A stretch of DNA of 64,000 nucleotides. It comes from Planococcus ruber. GTDB taxonomy: Bacteria; Bacillota; Bacilli; Bacillales_A; Planococcaceae. The notes below the pieces were generated by a model. The model worked only from the letters and a program-made list of their open reading frames with translations, did no database searches and was not told the origin of the DNA. Position numbers and translations under genes: made by a program. The stretch is taken from NCBI RefSeq assembly GCF_022819085.1, contig NZ_JALHAG010000001.1, forward strand, positions 455,395-519,394, given 5' to 3'. This document shows positions 17,668-26,566 of the stretch, piece by piece; the stretch's first letter is position 1, and the number at the start of each line of letters is the position of its first letter.

Positions 17668-17986
17668 TATTCGCTCGTTTGTTCTTTTTGCGCAACCATT
17701 TCTTCAAGAGCGGGAAGGCTGCTAGCATGATCCTCTTCGTTTTCCATGCTGAAAAAACGGATCATCTTTTTCTTCTCAAAAAATCATACGTAACATTTCG
17801 CGCAATTTTCAATAGCCAAGTGGAAACAGAGGATTGGTGGTTGAATGACTTTAAGTTTTTAAACGCTTTATAAAATGTTTCTTGCGTTAAATCTTCTGCA
17901 TTTTCTTTCTGTCTGATCAGCAGAAAAATATAGCGGTACACCCGGTCGCTGTGATCCAGGTATAGTTGTTCAATTTCTTCTTCCAT
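17660..17986 (-). pseudogene. ECF sigma factor, frameshifted and truncated
   Basis: The minus-strand ATG at 17986 has GGGGAG 8 nt upstream. The first 74 codons are a clear ECF region 2: LYLDHSDRVYRYIFLLIR, the motif DLTQETFYKAFKNL and STWLLKIARNVTYDFLRRKR. A TGA then stops the frame at 17764-17762. One more A in the A5 run just before it would read on as RRKKMIRFFSMENEED, the usual linker, in the next frame up to about 17660. The DNA-binding region 4 (about 60 residues) is missing altogether. The gene therefore cannot make a complete sigma factor; the A-run loss might also be a sequencing error, but the missing region 4 would remain. Confidence 0.75.
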
Positions 17987-18140
17987 ACATTTTACTCCCC
18001 GTGTACATAATAGACGATGATGAGAAAAAAAGTATCGTTTTTTATGGAATTGCTAAATTGATGGAAACTGTATATATTTGATTCATTAGGAATAAGCAGT
18101 ACTAAAGGAATGATGTATTGTTGGAGGCCGTTATGAAAAA

Positions 18141-18605
18141 ATGATTTATCTGTTTGTCGCTGCAGGATTGCTGAGCGGCTGCACCACTATTGGAAAAGAA
18201 GCTGTGCCAAGCGAAGAAGAGCCGCCGGCAGAAACAGCGGAGTTGGCAGAAGAGGAGTCCGCGCCTTCGCTTCCGGAAAATCAATCGATGGAGCGGGAAA
18301 CCGTGGAGGAAAACCCGAAAGCTTATTATTTGCTGGAACTGGAACGAATCGATCTGGCCCTTGCAAAACTCGAAAATTCGTATAAGAATGGTTCGACCGC
18401 TGCATTGAAGGCAGGTGAGGCAGAATCGCTCAGACGATGGGACAAAGCCTTAAATGAAATATACAGCGTAATTCGAAGCCAATTGAGTTCAGAAGAAATG
18501 GAAGAGCTGCGGCTTAAACAATTGGATTGGATTTCAGTGCGCGAATTGACGAAAGAAAGATGTTTTTTCCTTGTAAATACGTACTTAAAAGAAGATGCAA
18601 TTTGA
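18141..18605 (+). CDS. LprI-like (DUF1311) lipoprotein with disturbed start
   Basis: As read, the protein starts MIYLFVAAGLLSGC: a lipobox (LSGC) without the positive N-region. The better placed ATG at 18133, 5 nt after GGAGG, gives only Met-Lys-Lys and then TGA. One extra A in the A6 run at 18136-18141 would fuse both into a normal lipoprotein signal (MKKMIYLF). After an acidic linker, residues 65-135 resemble the LprI/DUF1311 lysozyme-inhibitor-like domain (WDKALNEIYSVIRSQL, LKQLDWISVREL). The domain's last helix (LTKERCFFLVNTYL) follows too early, which suggests an internal deletion of roughly 25-30 residues. Expression could occur by reinitiation at the ATGA overlap. May be a decaying gene. 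Confidence 0.6.
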   Translation: MIYLFVAAGLLSGCTTIGKEAVPSEEEPPAETAELAEEESAPSLPENQSMERETVEENPKAYYLLELERIDLALAKLENSYKNGSTAALKAGEAESLRRWDKALNEIYSVIRSQLSSEEMEELRLKQLDWISVRELTKERCFFLVNTYLKEDAI

Positions 18606-18663
18606 GGCGTTTTTTAAAATGATTTACATAAGTTGAATGCGTACCGATGAATTGTGCAATAAT

Positions 18664-18705
18664 AAAAGACCGGCCCATCTGGTAATCAGATGGGCCGGTC
18701 TTTTT
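18664..18705 (+). terminator. Strong bidirectional terminator between the lipoprotein gene and ponA
   Basis: A perfect 17-bp stem (AAAGACCGGCCCATCTG and its complement) with loop GTAAT and T-rich tails on both strands. It lies between converging genes and probably ends both transcripts. Confidence 0.92.
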
Positions 18706-18715
18706 GATTTGATTT

Positions 18716-21460
18716 TTATGGCTGGTCATTTTCTTCCGGTGGGGTTGCATCTGGAACAGAGGCTGGATTGGCATCGCCTTCGCCTTCACTGTCTTCAGGT
18801 GGTGGAGGAGGCGTTTCGCCATTGCCATTGCCGCCGCCATTGCCGCTATTTCCGTTGCCATTATTCCCGCCGTTTCCATTGTTTCCATTATCGCCATTAT
18901 TTTGGCCATTGCCATTATTGTTGCCGTTATCGTTTGAATTGCCATTATCGCTATTGCCATTATCGCTATTGCCATTGTCATTGCCGTCCGGATTTTCATC
19001 TTCCGGCGTTTCTACTGGCTCCTCAGGCTCTTCAACCGGTTCCTCTTCTTCAACCGGCTCTTCCTCGATTTCCTCTTCAGGAGCTCCTGCGACTTCTACT
19101 GCGACAGAGGCAGGGTCGCTTCGGAGGTCATCGCTGACCGCTGTAACGCGGAACGTATAAGTTTTGCCTTCTTCCAAGCCGCTGAAGGAATAAGCCCGGT
19201 CGCCGGTTGTGGTCAATACGGAACTATTGCCATCCACTTCAACAGCGACTTCGAATGCGACGCCTTCCGTAATATCGTAATTCCAAGTCAGATTCGCCGT
19301 TTGGCCGTCTACAGAAGCGCGGAGGCCGGACGGGGCATCCAATTCTTCCTGGACGAATTCTTCGGATACTTTCGTCGGCTCTGTGCCGCGTACGAACAAT
19401 TCAGTAGATCTTAAATTATAAGGTGTAAACGCACTGGCCAATCGCAATGGTGAACTTCCTGCTTCAATTTCCAGCTCGACCACGGATTCCGGCTTTTTGA
19501 AATTATCCGTATCGGCGCTCGAAGAAATTTTCGACATGGCGTTCGCGAACAACCGCTGCGCCAATAAACGCTCGTTTGAAGCGGTATCGATTCCAATTTC
19601 ACGAGTAGGGTAGCCGCTCCATACCGAAACGGAATATTTGCTTGTATAACCTGCAAACCACACGTCCGGTGCGGAAGAAGAGTCAAGTCCATATTTCGCT
19701 AAGTCTTCTTGTGTGTAATTGGATGTACCGGTTTTGCCGGCAAGGTCTAATCCGCTAAGAGCCGCTTCTTTGCCGGTTGCACCCGGCACATTCAAGTCGA
19801 CAACATCGCGTAGCATATCTGTGACCATGTAAGCGGTGCTGTCTTTCATTGCCGGAACCGATTCCGGTTTTACCACTTCTTCGGTTGTGCCGTCGCGGAA
19901 CACCAGTTTCGTGATCGTATGCGGTTTAGTGTAGATGCCGTCATTTCCGAATGCTGCAAATGCACCGGCTAGATCGACTGTCGAAATGCCAGTAGATCCT
20001 AGGGCAGTCGATTCAAAAACATCGATATCCAGTCCAAGTTTGCGGACGAAATCTTTGGCGTCTTCAGCGCCGACTTCTTTCAAAGTTTTCACCGCCGGGA
20101 TGTTGCGTGAGCGGTAAAGCGCTTCGCGGATCGTCATTCCGCCAAGGAAATTGCCGTCGACGTTGCGGACTTGCTGACCGCCTTCATAAGAGTAAGGTTC
20201 ATCGACGATCGGCTGGCCGGTCGACCAATCCAAGTATTCGATTGCCGGGCCATAAGCCACCAACGGTTTGATCGTCGATCCGACAACGCGGTCGCGGGAT
20301 GTTGCGTAATTGATGCGGACATCGCCGGAATAGTCGCGGCCAGCTCCGATAGCTCGGATTGCCCCTGTTTGGGTATCGACGATCGTCATCGCGGATTCGA
20401 CTTTGTCATCAAAGAACAAATCAGACGACATCGTTTCATTGACTGCTTTTTGGACATCCGGTTCAAGCGTTGTATAGATGGTCAATCCTTCATCAAGCGA
20501 GTAATCGCCGCTCAAAGATTCCAATTCGCTTTGCACCATTTCCATGAACGCCGTGTATTCTCCCGTTGGCGCTTTCGGGCGGTTTTCTTCAGCCAGCAGC
20601 AATTCCGTAATCGGTGCCGCTTGGGCTTCTTCTTTTTGGGCAGTGGTAATTTTCTCGTGCTGTTCCATCAAGCTAAGCACGATGTTTCGGCGCTTTTCGG
20701 CAGCTTCCGGATGGTTGAAAGGGTTGTAATTGTTCGGGCTTTGCGGCATGCCGGCAAGCAGGGCCATTTCAGGCAATCCTAATTCAGAAAGGGGTTTGCC
20801 GTAAAAATGTTCTGCCGCAGTGCCGAAGCCGTACGTATTGCCGGACATCAGGATTTTGTTGAAATACATTTCAAAAATTTCTTCTTTCGTGTACTCCTGT
20901 TCCAGTTTATAGGCAAGGTACGCTTCCTGGGCTTTTCGCTTTAACGTTTTTTCGTTGGATAAAAACGAGTTTTTGATCACTTGCTGGGTAATGGTACTGG
21001 CACCTTGCGACCCGAAACCGCCGGTGATATTTGCTAAGACCGCTCCGCCTAAACGGATAACATCAATTCCGGAGTGTTCATAGAAACGGTTATCTTCAGT
21101 AGCCAGAATGGCGGCTTCCATTTCTTTTGGAATGTCTTCGTAATTGACGTAGGTCCGGTCTTCCACGGTCATAAATGGTATTTCCGTTTTGCCGTCAGCG
21201 GCTAAAAATTTAGGGCTGATCGGATCCCGCAGCAATTCTTCATCGAGATCCGGGGCGCTGCTCGCGTAATATGCGAATAATCCGAGTCCGGACAGCAATC
21301 CGACGACGCCGATCAAGACGACGGCCAAAACAATCCGTTTGATCCAGCTTGCGCCGGAAGAGGCTTTCTTTTTCTTCTGGCCCGGCTTTTTCCGTGCTGT
21401 TTTCTTTTGTTGTTCGAGTGCTTTTCTGCGTTGTTCACGCGAAACTGGTTTTTCGCTCAC
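18716..21460 (-). CDS. ponA: Class A penicillin-binding protein 1A/1B
   Basis: Bifunctional peptidoglycan synthase, 914 residues. A basic cytoplasmic tail (1-38) precedes one membrane segment (about 43-68). The GT51 glycosyltransferase has ATEDNRFYEHSGID with its catalytic Glu and GASTITQQ. The transpeptidase has the SxxK serine in GSTIKPLV, the SRN motif in YRSRNIPA and KTGTSNY. Then a fibronectin type III domain (PSGLRASVDGQTANLTWN) is followed by about 150 residues of acidic, then Asn/Gly-rich, then Pro/Glu-rich sequence, outside the cell. The low-complexity tail is coded by short imperfect DNA repeats. recU lies just upstream in the same direction, as in B. subtilis. Confidence 0.96.
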   Translation of the reverse strand: MSEKPVSREQRRKALEQQKKTARKKPGQKKKKASSGASWIKRIVLAVVLIGVVGLLSGLGLFAYYASSAPDLDEELLRDPISPKFLAADGKTEIPFMTVEDRTYVNYEDIPKEMEAAILATEDNRFYEHSGIDVIRLGGAVLANITGGFGSQGASTITQQVIKNSFLSNEKTLKRKAQEAYLAYKLEQEYTKEEIFEMYFNKILMSGNTYGFGTAAEHFYGKPLSELGLPEMALLAGMPQSPNNYNPFNHPEAAEKRRNIVLSLMEQHEKITTAQKEEAQAAPITELLLAEENRPKAPTGEYTAFMEMVQSELESLSGDYSLDEGLTIYTTLEPDVQKAVNETMSSDLFFDDKVESAMTIVDTQTGAIRAIGAGRDYSGDVRINYATSRDRVVGSTIKPLVAYGPAIEYLDWSTGQPIVDEPYSYEGGQQVRNVDGNFLGGMTIREALYRSRNIPAVKTLKEVGAEDAKDFVRKLGLDIDVFESTALGSTGISTVDLAGAFAAFGNDGIYTKPHTITKLVFRDGTTEEVVKPESVPAMKDSTAYMVTDMLRDVVDLNVPGATGKEAALSGLDLAGKTGTSNYTQEDLAKYGLDSSSAPDVWFAGYTSKYSVSVWSGYPTREIGIDTASNERLLAQRLFANAMSKISSSADTDNFKKPESVVELEIEAGSSPLRLASAFTPYNLRSTELFVRGTEPTKVSEEFVQEELDAPSGLRASVDGQTANLTWNYDITEGVAFEVAVEVDGNSSVLTTTGDRAYSFSGLEEGKTYTFRVTAVSDDLRSDPASVAVEVAGAPEEEIEEEPVEEEEPVEEPEEPVETPEDENPDGNDNGNSDNGNSDNGNSNDNGNNNGNGQNNGDNGNNGNGGNNGNGNSGNGGGNGNGETPPPPPEDSEGEGDANPASVPDATPPEENDQP
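18830..18990 (-). repeat. Asn/Gly codon repeats in the ponA tail
   Basis: Imperfect tandem units of 6-15 nt built around GCCATT and its relatives (plus-strand view) encode runs of NGN, DNGNS and GNGG. The unit CCATTATCGCTATTG occurs in near-perfect copies around 18942-18975. Such repeats tend to change in copy number by slippage. Confidence 0.75.
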
Positions 21461-21492
21461 AATCGGTTCCTCACTTTCGTAAATGCTTGCAT

Positions 21493-22089
21493 TTAAAGAT
21501 TTTGCAGAATAGGCAGGTAGTCTAAGCGCGGGAAAGCGCCTGGCTTCACTTCTATTGCAGTTGCTTCCAATTCATTCAAGGCGATGGACTTTCTTCCGCC
21601 CATTATCATCCGGTTCCAAAAAACTTCGAGATCTTCAAAGCGGATGATGAAATAGCGTTCCAAGGAAGAAAAACGGATGATCATGAAGGCCACACCCTTT
21701 TGTTTAACGACTTGGGCCATATGATGAATTTGGTGGTCATGGATGTTTTTCAAAGGAAAGGAGGTTTTATTTTCAGTTTCCTTTGCTTCGAAATCAATGT
21801 ATTTGCCGTTCCATACACCATTGTAGTCAGTGGTAGAAGGGGCTCTGAAATAAGCCTCTCGAATAACCGCTGCACTCCTCGACGGATATTCCACTTTTAC
21901 GATTTGGACTGGCACCGGCTTTTTATGGATGACGGCTAGACCCATTTGCAAATAATAATCATTCGTTTCGTTCAATTCATCCTCTAATGTCTTACCCCGG
22001 TTGCTGAAAGAAAAATCCTTTTTCTTTTTGGCAACGGGCTTTTCTTTCGAAGGAATGAACTTTTTTCCGTTTGGATAATTTATTGCCAT
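21493..22089 (-). CDS. recU: Holliday junction resolvase RecU
   Basis: Type II restriction-like nuclease that cuts Holliday junctions and modulates RecA. The family start MAINYPNGKKF is found at ATG 22089, with GAGGTG upstream; a longer in-frame extension exists but does not resemble the family and crosses a spacer. Visible blocks: SNRGKTLEDELNETN, PVQIVKVEYP, the catalytic STTDYNGVWNGKYIDFEAKE with the Asp and Glu-x-Lys residues, and KNIHDHQIHHM. Product 198 residues, normal. It is the first gene of the recU-ponA unit, 32 nt before ponA. Confidence 0.95.
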   Translation of the reverse strand: MAINYPNGKKFIPSKEKPVAKKKKDFSFSNRGKTLEDELNETNDYYLQMGLAVIHKKPVPVQIVKVEYPSRSAAVIREAYFRAPSTTDYNGVWNGKYIDFEAKETENKTSFPLKNIHDHQIHHMAQVVKQKGVAFMIIRFSSLERYFIIRFEDLEVFWNRMIMGGRKSIALNELEATAIEVKPGAFPRLDYLPILQNL

Positions 22090-22280
22090 CGTGATACACC
22101 TCACTCCATCTATCATATCACACGGATTTAGACGACGCCGTTGTGGAAAGGTTTCAAAAATTGCTAGACTTATAATAGCGGAATGGCTTCCAAATGCCAA
22201 CTGAAAAGAATGTCTGTTCGATAATATTCGTCTGCCTATTAGGAATATGATAAACTATTGGCAACGGAGGTGGCAGATTT

Positions 22281-22649
22281 ATGACAGTAAGAGAACTTTC
22301 TTCCACGCTATTCGATGAATGCGGGAAATGCCAGGACCGGTTTTTTGACATGCGCGAGCGCGATGCCGAACCGGATTTTTACAATGATGTGAAACCATAT
22401 GCCGATCATTGGCATGAACTGATAAATGAATGGCAGCGGGAGTCGCTGCTCTATATACAGCAGCAGCGGCCAAAGCATGTGCACAAACCGCAGATCGATA
22501 CGGCTGCTGAAGGAATGACGCAATTTTTTGTCCAAAGCTTTTACAAAGATACCAGCAAAAAGCGCTTTATCCAAACAATACAGGCTGCCCAGTATACTTT
22601 GCAGACATTCATCCGGGCGATAGACGAAAAGAGCGAAAGCGATGATTAA
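22281..22649 (+). CDS. yppE: YppE family (DUF1798) helical-bundle protein
   Basis: 122-residue, all-helical cytoplasmic protein. The middle matches the DUF1798/YppE family (HWHELINEWQRESLLYI, MTQFFVQSFYKDTSKKRF), whose B. subtilis member also lies next to recU. CGGAGGTGG lies just before the ATG. No biochemical role is established. The divergent recU gene starts 191 nt away, so the gap probably holds two promoters. Its last codons overlap mrfA by 8 nt. Confidence 0.88.
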   Translation: MTVRELSSTLFDECGKCQDRFFDMRERDAEPDFYNDVKPYADHWHELINEWQRESLLYIQQQRPKHVHKPQIDTAAEGMTQFFVQSFYKDTSKKRFIQTIQAAQYTLQTFIRAIDEKSESDD

Positions 22650-24912
22650 ACGAAAAAAACTTCCCGAACTGATGGAAGAGTGGAAAACGGAACCCGATAT
22701 GATGGAACGCATCGTCCATTGGCATACGAAAGAGGAAAAGCCGGCGATGTATGCAGAATTTCCAGAAGGAATGCACGATAGCTTAAAACAAGCGCTTAAG
22801 AAAAAAGGGGTGGATAAATTATATACCCATCAACGCGAAGCGTTTGACCTCGCTGTGAGTGGCAAATCGTTTACCGCCGTGACACCGACGGCTTCCGGCA
22901 AATCGTATTGCTACCATTTGCCGGTGATCCACAAAATTTTAAGCGATCCAGGGGCACGCGCGCTCTATCTATTCCCGACAAAAGCGCTTGCGCAGGATCA
23001 AAAAAGCGATCTTCATGATTTGATCGAAAAGATGGAGCAGGATATTTTGTCGTATACGTACGACGGCGATACGGCACCGGCGATACGGACGAAAGTCAGA
23101 AAAGCGGGCCAAATTGTCATCACGAATCCGGATATGCTTCATTCCGCTATCTTGCCCCATCATACAAAATGGGTTTCATTATTCGAAAACCTTCATTATA
23201 TAGTCATAGACGAACTTCATACGTATAAAGGGGTATTCGGCACGCATGTAGCACATGTGATACGGCGCTTAAAGCGCATCTGTGCATTCTACGGCAGCGA
23301 TCCGGTGTTTATCTGCACATCGGCAACGATAGCAAATCCGAAAGAACTGGCGGAGAATCTGACAAACACCGAGCATGTTTTGATTGACCAGAACGGAGCG
23401 CCGTCCGGCAAAAAGCACATCGTTTTCTACAACCCGCCCATCATCCATCCGACATTCGGCGTGAGAAGAAGTGCGGTGCTTGAAGTCCGGGACTTGGCGA
23501 CGCATCTCGTCAAACAGAATATCCAGACGATCGTTTTTGCAAAGAGCCGGGTGCGGGTGGAAATGCTCGTCACCTACTTAAAAGCCATCACGAAAACGAA
23601 GCTTCAGGACGAATCCATTAAAGGCTACCGGGGCGGCTATTTGCCGACGGAGCGGAGAGCCATCGAAAAAGGGCTGCGCGACGGGACGATCAAATGTGTT
23701 GTCTCAACGAATGCGCTTGAACTCGGAGTAGACATCGGGCAGCTTCAAGCGTGCATCATGACCGGTTATCCGGGAAATATCGCAAGCGCTTGGCAGCAAG
23801 CGGGCCGGGCAGGAAGAAGGCAGGATGAATCGTTGGTGGTCTATGTGGCGCAATCCACGGCGCTCGACCAATACATCATCAACCATCCGGAATATCTGCT
23901 GGACCAGACGCCGGAAGAAGCGAGAATCCACCCGGAGAATATCATCATACTTATGGATCATTTGAAATGCGCTTCTTTTGAATTGCCGTTTTCAACGGAC
24001 GATCAGTACGGGGAATTTGACGTCCAGGAATTGCTGGAATATTTGCAGGAAGAAGGGGTGCTTGTCCGGACTTCTGACCGTTGGCATTGGATGAGCGACC
24101 GTTTTCCTGCACATGACATTTCACTGCGGTCGGCTTCTCAGGAAAACGTGGTCATCATCGACCAATCGATTCCGGCGAACACGAAAGTCATCGGGGAAAT
24201 GGACCGCTTCAGCGCCATGACTTTGCTGCATGAAGAAGCAATTTACCTTCATCAAGGAACCCAATTTCAAGTGGAAATTTTGGATTGGGAAGAAAAGAAA
24301 GCGTACGTACGCGAAGTGGATGTGGATTATTTTACCGATGCGAATTTAGCGGTCGAACTGAAAGTGATGAGCGAAGACAAGACGCGCAAGCTGAATACAT
24401 CAGATGTCCAGTTTGGGGATATAGCCGTTCTTGCGATGCCGACGATTTTCAAGAAGATCCGGTTCGACAGCCACGACAACATCGGTTCCGGCCCGATTTC
24501 GCTGCCAGCAGAAGAGTTGCACACTTCTTCGACATGGCTAAGCTTCGAAAAGCCGGAAGATTTTTCAGACTCTGAGCTATCGGATACGATGACAGGCGCC
24601 GCTTATGCGATTGAATCGTTCATCCCGATCTTTGTCCAATGCGACCGGAGAGATGTCCATGTTGTGCCGCAAGTAAAATCGCCGCATAACGGCATGCCGT
24701 CATTTTTTATCCATGATTCCTACCCCGGCGGCATTGGCATCAGTGAACGCATCTACGATCTCTGGCAGCCCCTGCTCGACAAAGCGCAGCAGCATGTGGA
24801 AGAATGCCCTTGCCTTGACGGCTGTCCGGCATGCATCGGAGCCCAGGAAGCGGCGATCAGCATGAAAAGCCACGTCATCGATTTACTGAGCGAGCTCCGC
24901 AAAGAGAGGTGA
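22642..24912 (+). CDS. mrfA: MrfA/YprA DEAD-like helicase with C-terminal zinc domain
   Basis: Superfamily 2 helicase that in B. subtilis works with MrfB in a UvrABC-independent pathway for mitomycin C lesions. Walker A is TPTASGKS (about residues 79-86), the DEAH-like box is DELHTY, motif III CTSATIANP, motif V STNALELGVDIG and motif VI QQAGRAGRR. The C-terminal DUF1998 region has four cysteines in CPCLDGCPACIG that bind metal in this family. Length 756 is typical. It is translationally coupled to yppE and lies 7 nt before mrfB. Confidence 0.95.
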   Translation: MIKRKKLPELMEEWKTEPDMMERIVHWHTKEEKPAMYAEFPEGMHDSLKQALKKKGVDKLYTHQREAFDLAVSGKSFTAVTPTASGKSYCYHLPVIHKILSDPGARALYLFPTKALAQDQKSDLHDLIEKMEQDILSYTYDGDTAPAIRTKVRKAGQIVITNPDMLHSAILPHHTKWVSLFENLHYIVIDELHTYKGVFGTHVAHVIRRLKRICAFYGSDPVFICTSATIANPKELAENLTNTEHVLIDQNGAPSGKKHIVFYNPPIIHPTFGVRRSAVLEVRDLATHLVKQNIQTIVFAKSRVRVEMLVTYLKAITKTKLQDESIKGYRGGYLPTERRAIEKGLRDGTIKCVVSTNALELGVDIGQLQACIMTGYPGNIASAWQQAGRAGRRQDESLVVYVAQSTALDQYIINHPEYLLDQTPEEARIHPENIIILMDHLKCASFELPFSTDDQYGEFDVQELLEYLQEEGVLVRTSDRWHWMSDRFPAHDISLRSASQENVVIIDQSIPANTKVIGEMDRFSAMTLLHEEAIYLHQGTQFQVEILDWEEKKAYVREVDVDYFTDANLAVELKVMSEDKTRKLNTSDVQFGDIAVLAMPTIFKKIRFDSHDNIGSGPISLPAEELHTSSTWLSFEKPEDFSDSELSDTMTGAAYAIESFIPIFVQCDRRDVHVVPQVKSPHNGMPSFFIHDSYPGGIGISERIYDLWQPLLDKAQQHVEECPCLDGCPACIGAQEAAISMKSHVIDLLSELRKER

Positions 24913-24919
24913 GCAGCGA

Positions 24920-26167
24920 ATGTCATTTGAAAGCAAACTACTTCAGATGAAAGGCATGCTGAAAAAGCAGCCCGTGAAAAAGAAACAGCCGAAAGCAAAT
25001 GAGCGTCCGGTGCACGAAGAAAAATGGAAGAGCATCGGACTCGAGCTGAAAGAAAATAAATTCGGATTTGTTTATGAAAAAAAGATCACCTACCCTTTGG
25101 ACACCAGGCACGGGAAAGTGAAGCTCAACGAACTCGACCGTGTGCTGGCAGCATGGCAAGAAGTTTCCTTCGATCATCCGTTTAAATTGAAGACGGATGA
25201 TAAAATTGTATTTTTTGATACGGAGACAACCGGACTCAGCGGAACAGGCGCCTATATTTTCCTGATCGGTTTGCTGGTCAAACATGAAAGCAGTTTCGAA
25301 ATGGTTCAATACATCATGCCCGACCCTTCCAATGAAGCGGCTTTTCTTTATGAAACAGGCCTATGGAAAGAAGAGCAGCCAATCATTTTTTCCTATAACG
25401 GGAAAAGTTTTGACTGGCCGCAGCTGATGTCGCGCTGGACGATGCATCGCCAGATTTTGCCGAAGCTGCCGACGCCGGTCCAGATCGACCTGTTCCATGG
25501 CACGAAACGGATTTGGAGAAATGAATTGGAACGATTGAAACTGAGCACAATCGAAGAAGAGAAATTGGGCTTTGCGAGGGAAGGCGATGTGCCGGGCTAT
25601 CTGATTCCGCCGATTTATTTGGATGCTGTGAAAAGCGGCTATCCGGATGGGCTTGCAAAAGTTCTTTTCCATAATGAATTGGATATTTTGTCGTTGGTTT
25701 CTTTATATGTCCTGTCATCGGATCTGTTGATGGAAGATTTGGAGACGGAAACGAGCGGTGCCTATACCAATATCGGCAAATGGTACGCAGACTTAAAGCA
25801 GTATGACCAAAGTGCGGCTTATTTGGAGCATGTTGCCCTGGAGCGCGGGAGTTCTGCTGCGATGGCACGGTACCTGCTGGCAATCCAGAAAAAAAGGGCC
25901 GGTTTGCACAAAGAGGCCCTCCGCTTATTCAAGGAAGCGGCGCCGCATCTAAGAGGGACGGTCGAAGTAGAAGCCTGGATCCATGCTTCGAAATTATATG
26001 AGCATCAGCTGAAAGATTTGAAGCAAGCGGCAATCATGGCCGGATTTGCAAAGGAAGCTAGCGAACACACGCAAGTGCGGCTTTCCCTTGTGAGTGATAT
26101 TGTGAAAAGACAAGCCCGCCTCGAAGAAAAAATTCGAAAAAAACGTTCTGAAGTGAAGAAGATATAA
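24920..26167 (+). CDS. mrfB: MrfB/YprB RNase H-like exonuclease with TPR-like tail
   Basis: Partner of MrfA in mitomycin repair. A basic N terminus is followed by a DnaQ-like nuclease fold: [20 protein letters not shown] with the first two acidic residues, then [13 protein letters not shown] and [13 protein letters not shown] with the later ones. Residues 280-400 form helical repeats resembling TPR units ([21 protein letters not shown]). Length 415 matches the family. GAGGTGAGC precedes the ATG. Confidence 0.93.
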   Translation: MSFESKLLQMKGMLKKQPVKKKQPKANERPVHEEKWKSIGLELKENKFGFVYEKKITYPLDTRHGKVKLNELDRVLAAWQEVSFDHPFKLKTDDKIVFFDTETTGLSGTGAYIFLIGLLVKHESSFEMVQYIMPDPSNEAAFLYETGLWKEEQPIIFSYNGKSFDWPQLMSRWTMHRQILPKLPTPVQIDLFHGTKRIWRNELERLKLSTIEEEKLGFAREGDVPGYLIPPIYLDAVKSGYPDGLAKVLFHNELDILSLVSLYVLSSDLLMEDLETETSGAYTNIGKWYADLKQYDQSAAYLEHVALERGSSAAMARYLLAIQKKRAGLHKEALRLFKEAAPHLRGTVEVEAWIHASKLYEHQLKDLKQAAIMAGFAKEASEHTQVRLSLVSDIVKRQARLEEKIRKKRSEVKKI

Positions 26168-26177
26168 AGACCTATAA

Positions 26178-26215
26178 CCTGCCTTATGCTATACTTAGCG
26201 TATGGCAGGCTTTTT
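26178..26215 (+). terminator. Terminator after mrfB with gpsB promoter -10 in its loop
   Basis: CCTGCC (26178-26183) pairs with GGCAGG (26204-26209) before CTTTTT. An extended -10 box (TGC then TATACT, 26190-26195) lies in the loop between the arms, so promoter and terminator share the same bases. Confidence 0.7.
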
Positions 26216-26232
26216 ACGGAAGGACGATTAAA

Positions 26233-26526
26233 ATGGACAATAAATTTACAGCTAAAGATATCTTAGAAAAAGATTTTAAAACTGGAATGCGCGGTTATAA
26301 CCAAGACGAAGTCGATCATTTCCTGGATGAAATCATTCAAGACTATGAAATTTTCGCAAAAAAAATCGAACAACTGCAAAATGAAAACAAACGCTTAAAA
26401 GCAGAATTGGAAGATATGCCGCGCAAACAGGCGACTCCAGCACCCGGAACGACGAATTTTGACATCCTTCGCCGGCTGTCTCATTTGGAGAACCATGTTT
26501 TTGGCAACAAATTGAATAACGAGTAA
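26233..26526 (+). CDS. gpsB: Cell-cycle protein GpsB
   Basis: DivIVA-like adaptor of the division and elongation machinery; it binds class A penicillin-binding proteins. The N-terminal lipid-binding domain ([29 protein letters not shown], about 6-34) is followed by a coiled coil ([16 protein letters not shown]) and the C-terminal trimer-forming helix ([16 protein letters not shown]). 97 residues is normal. Its likely partner PonA is coded 5 kb upstream. The gene lies between mrfB and rnpB, as in B. subtilis. Confidence 0.96.
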   Translation: MDNKFTAKDILEKDFKTGMRGYNQDEVDHFLDEIIQDYEIFAKKIEQLQNENKRLKAELEDMPRKQATPAPGTTNFDILRRLSHLENHVFGNKLNNE

Positions 26527-26531
26527 TTTCA

Positions 26532-26560
26532 TTGTAATCTTTCCCGGAATAACGTATACT
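26532..26560 (+). promoter_or_regulatory. rnpB promoter
   Basis: TTGTAA (26532-26537), 17-bp spacing and TATACT (26555-26560) form a strong sigma-A promoter. Its predicted start, about 26567, coincides with the 5' edge of RNase P RNA. Confidence 0.85.
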
Positions 26561-26566
26561 AGTAAA

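Noticed and set aside
18514..18999. Minus-strand frame of 161 codons, Met/Ala/Thr rich
   Set aside because: Out-of-frame reading of the ponA tail repeats and of the terminator; no ribosome site.
18768..19160. Plus-strand frame of 130 codons rich in Pro, Leu and Ser opposite ponA
   Set aside because: It is the complement of the Asn/Gly repeat tail of ponA; the repeat composition alone creates the open frame.
20171..20782. Plus-strand frame of 203 codons
   Set aside because: Lies wholly opposite the ponA transpeptidase region; no ribosome site, shadow frame.
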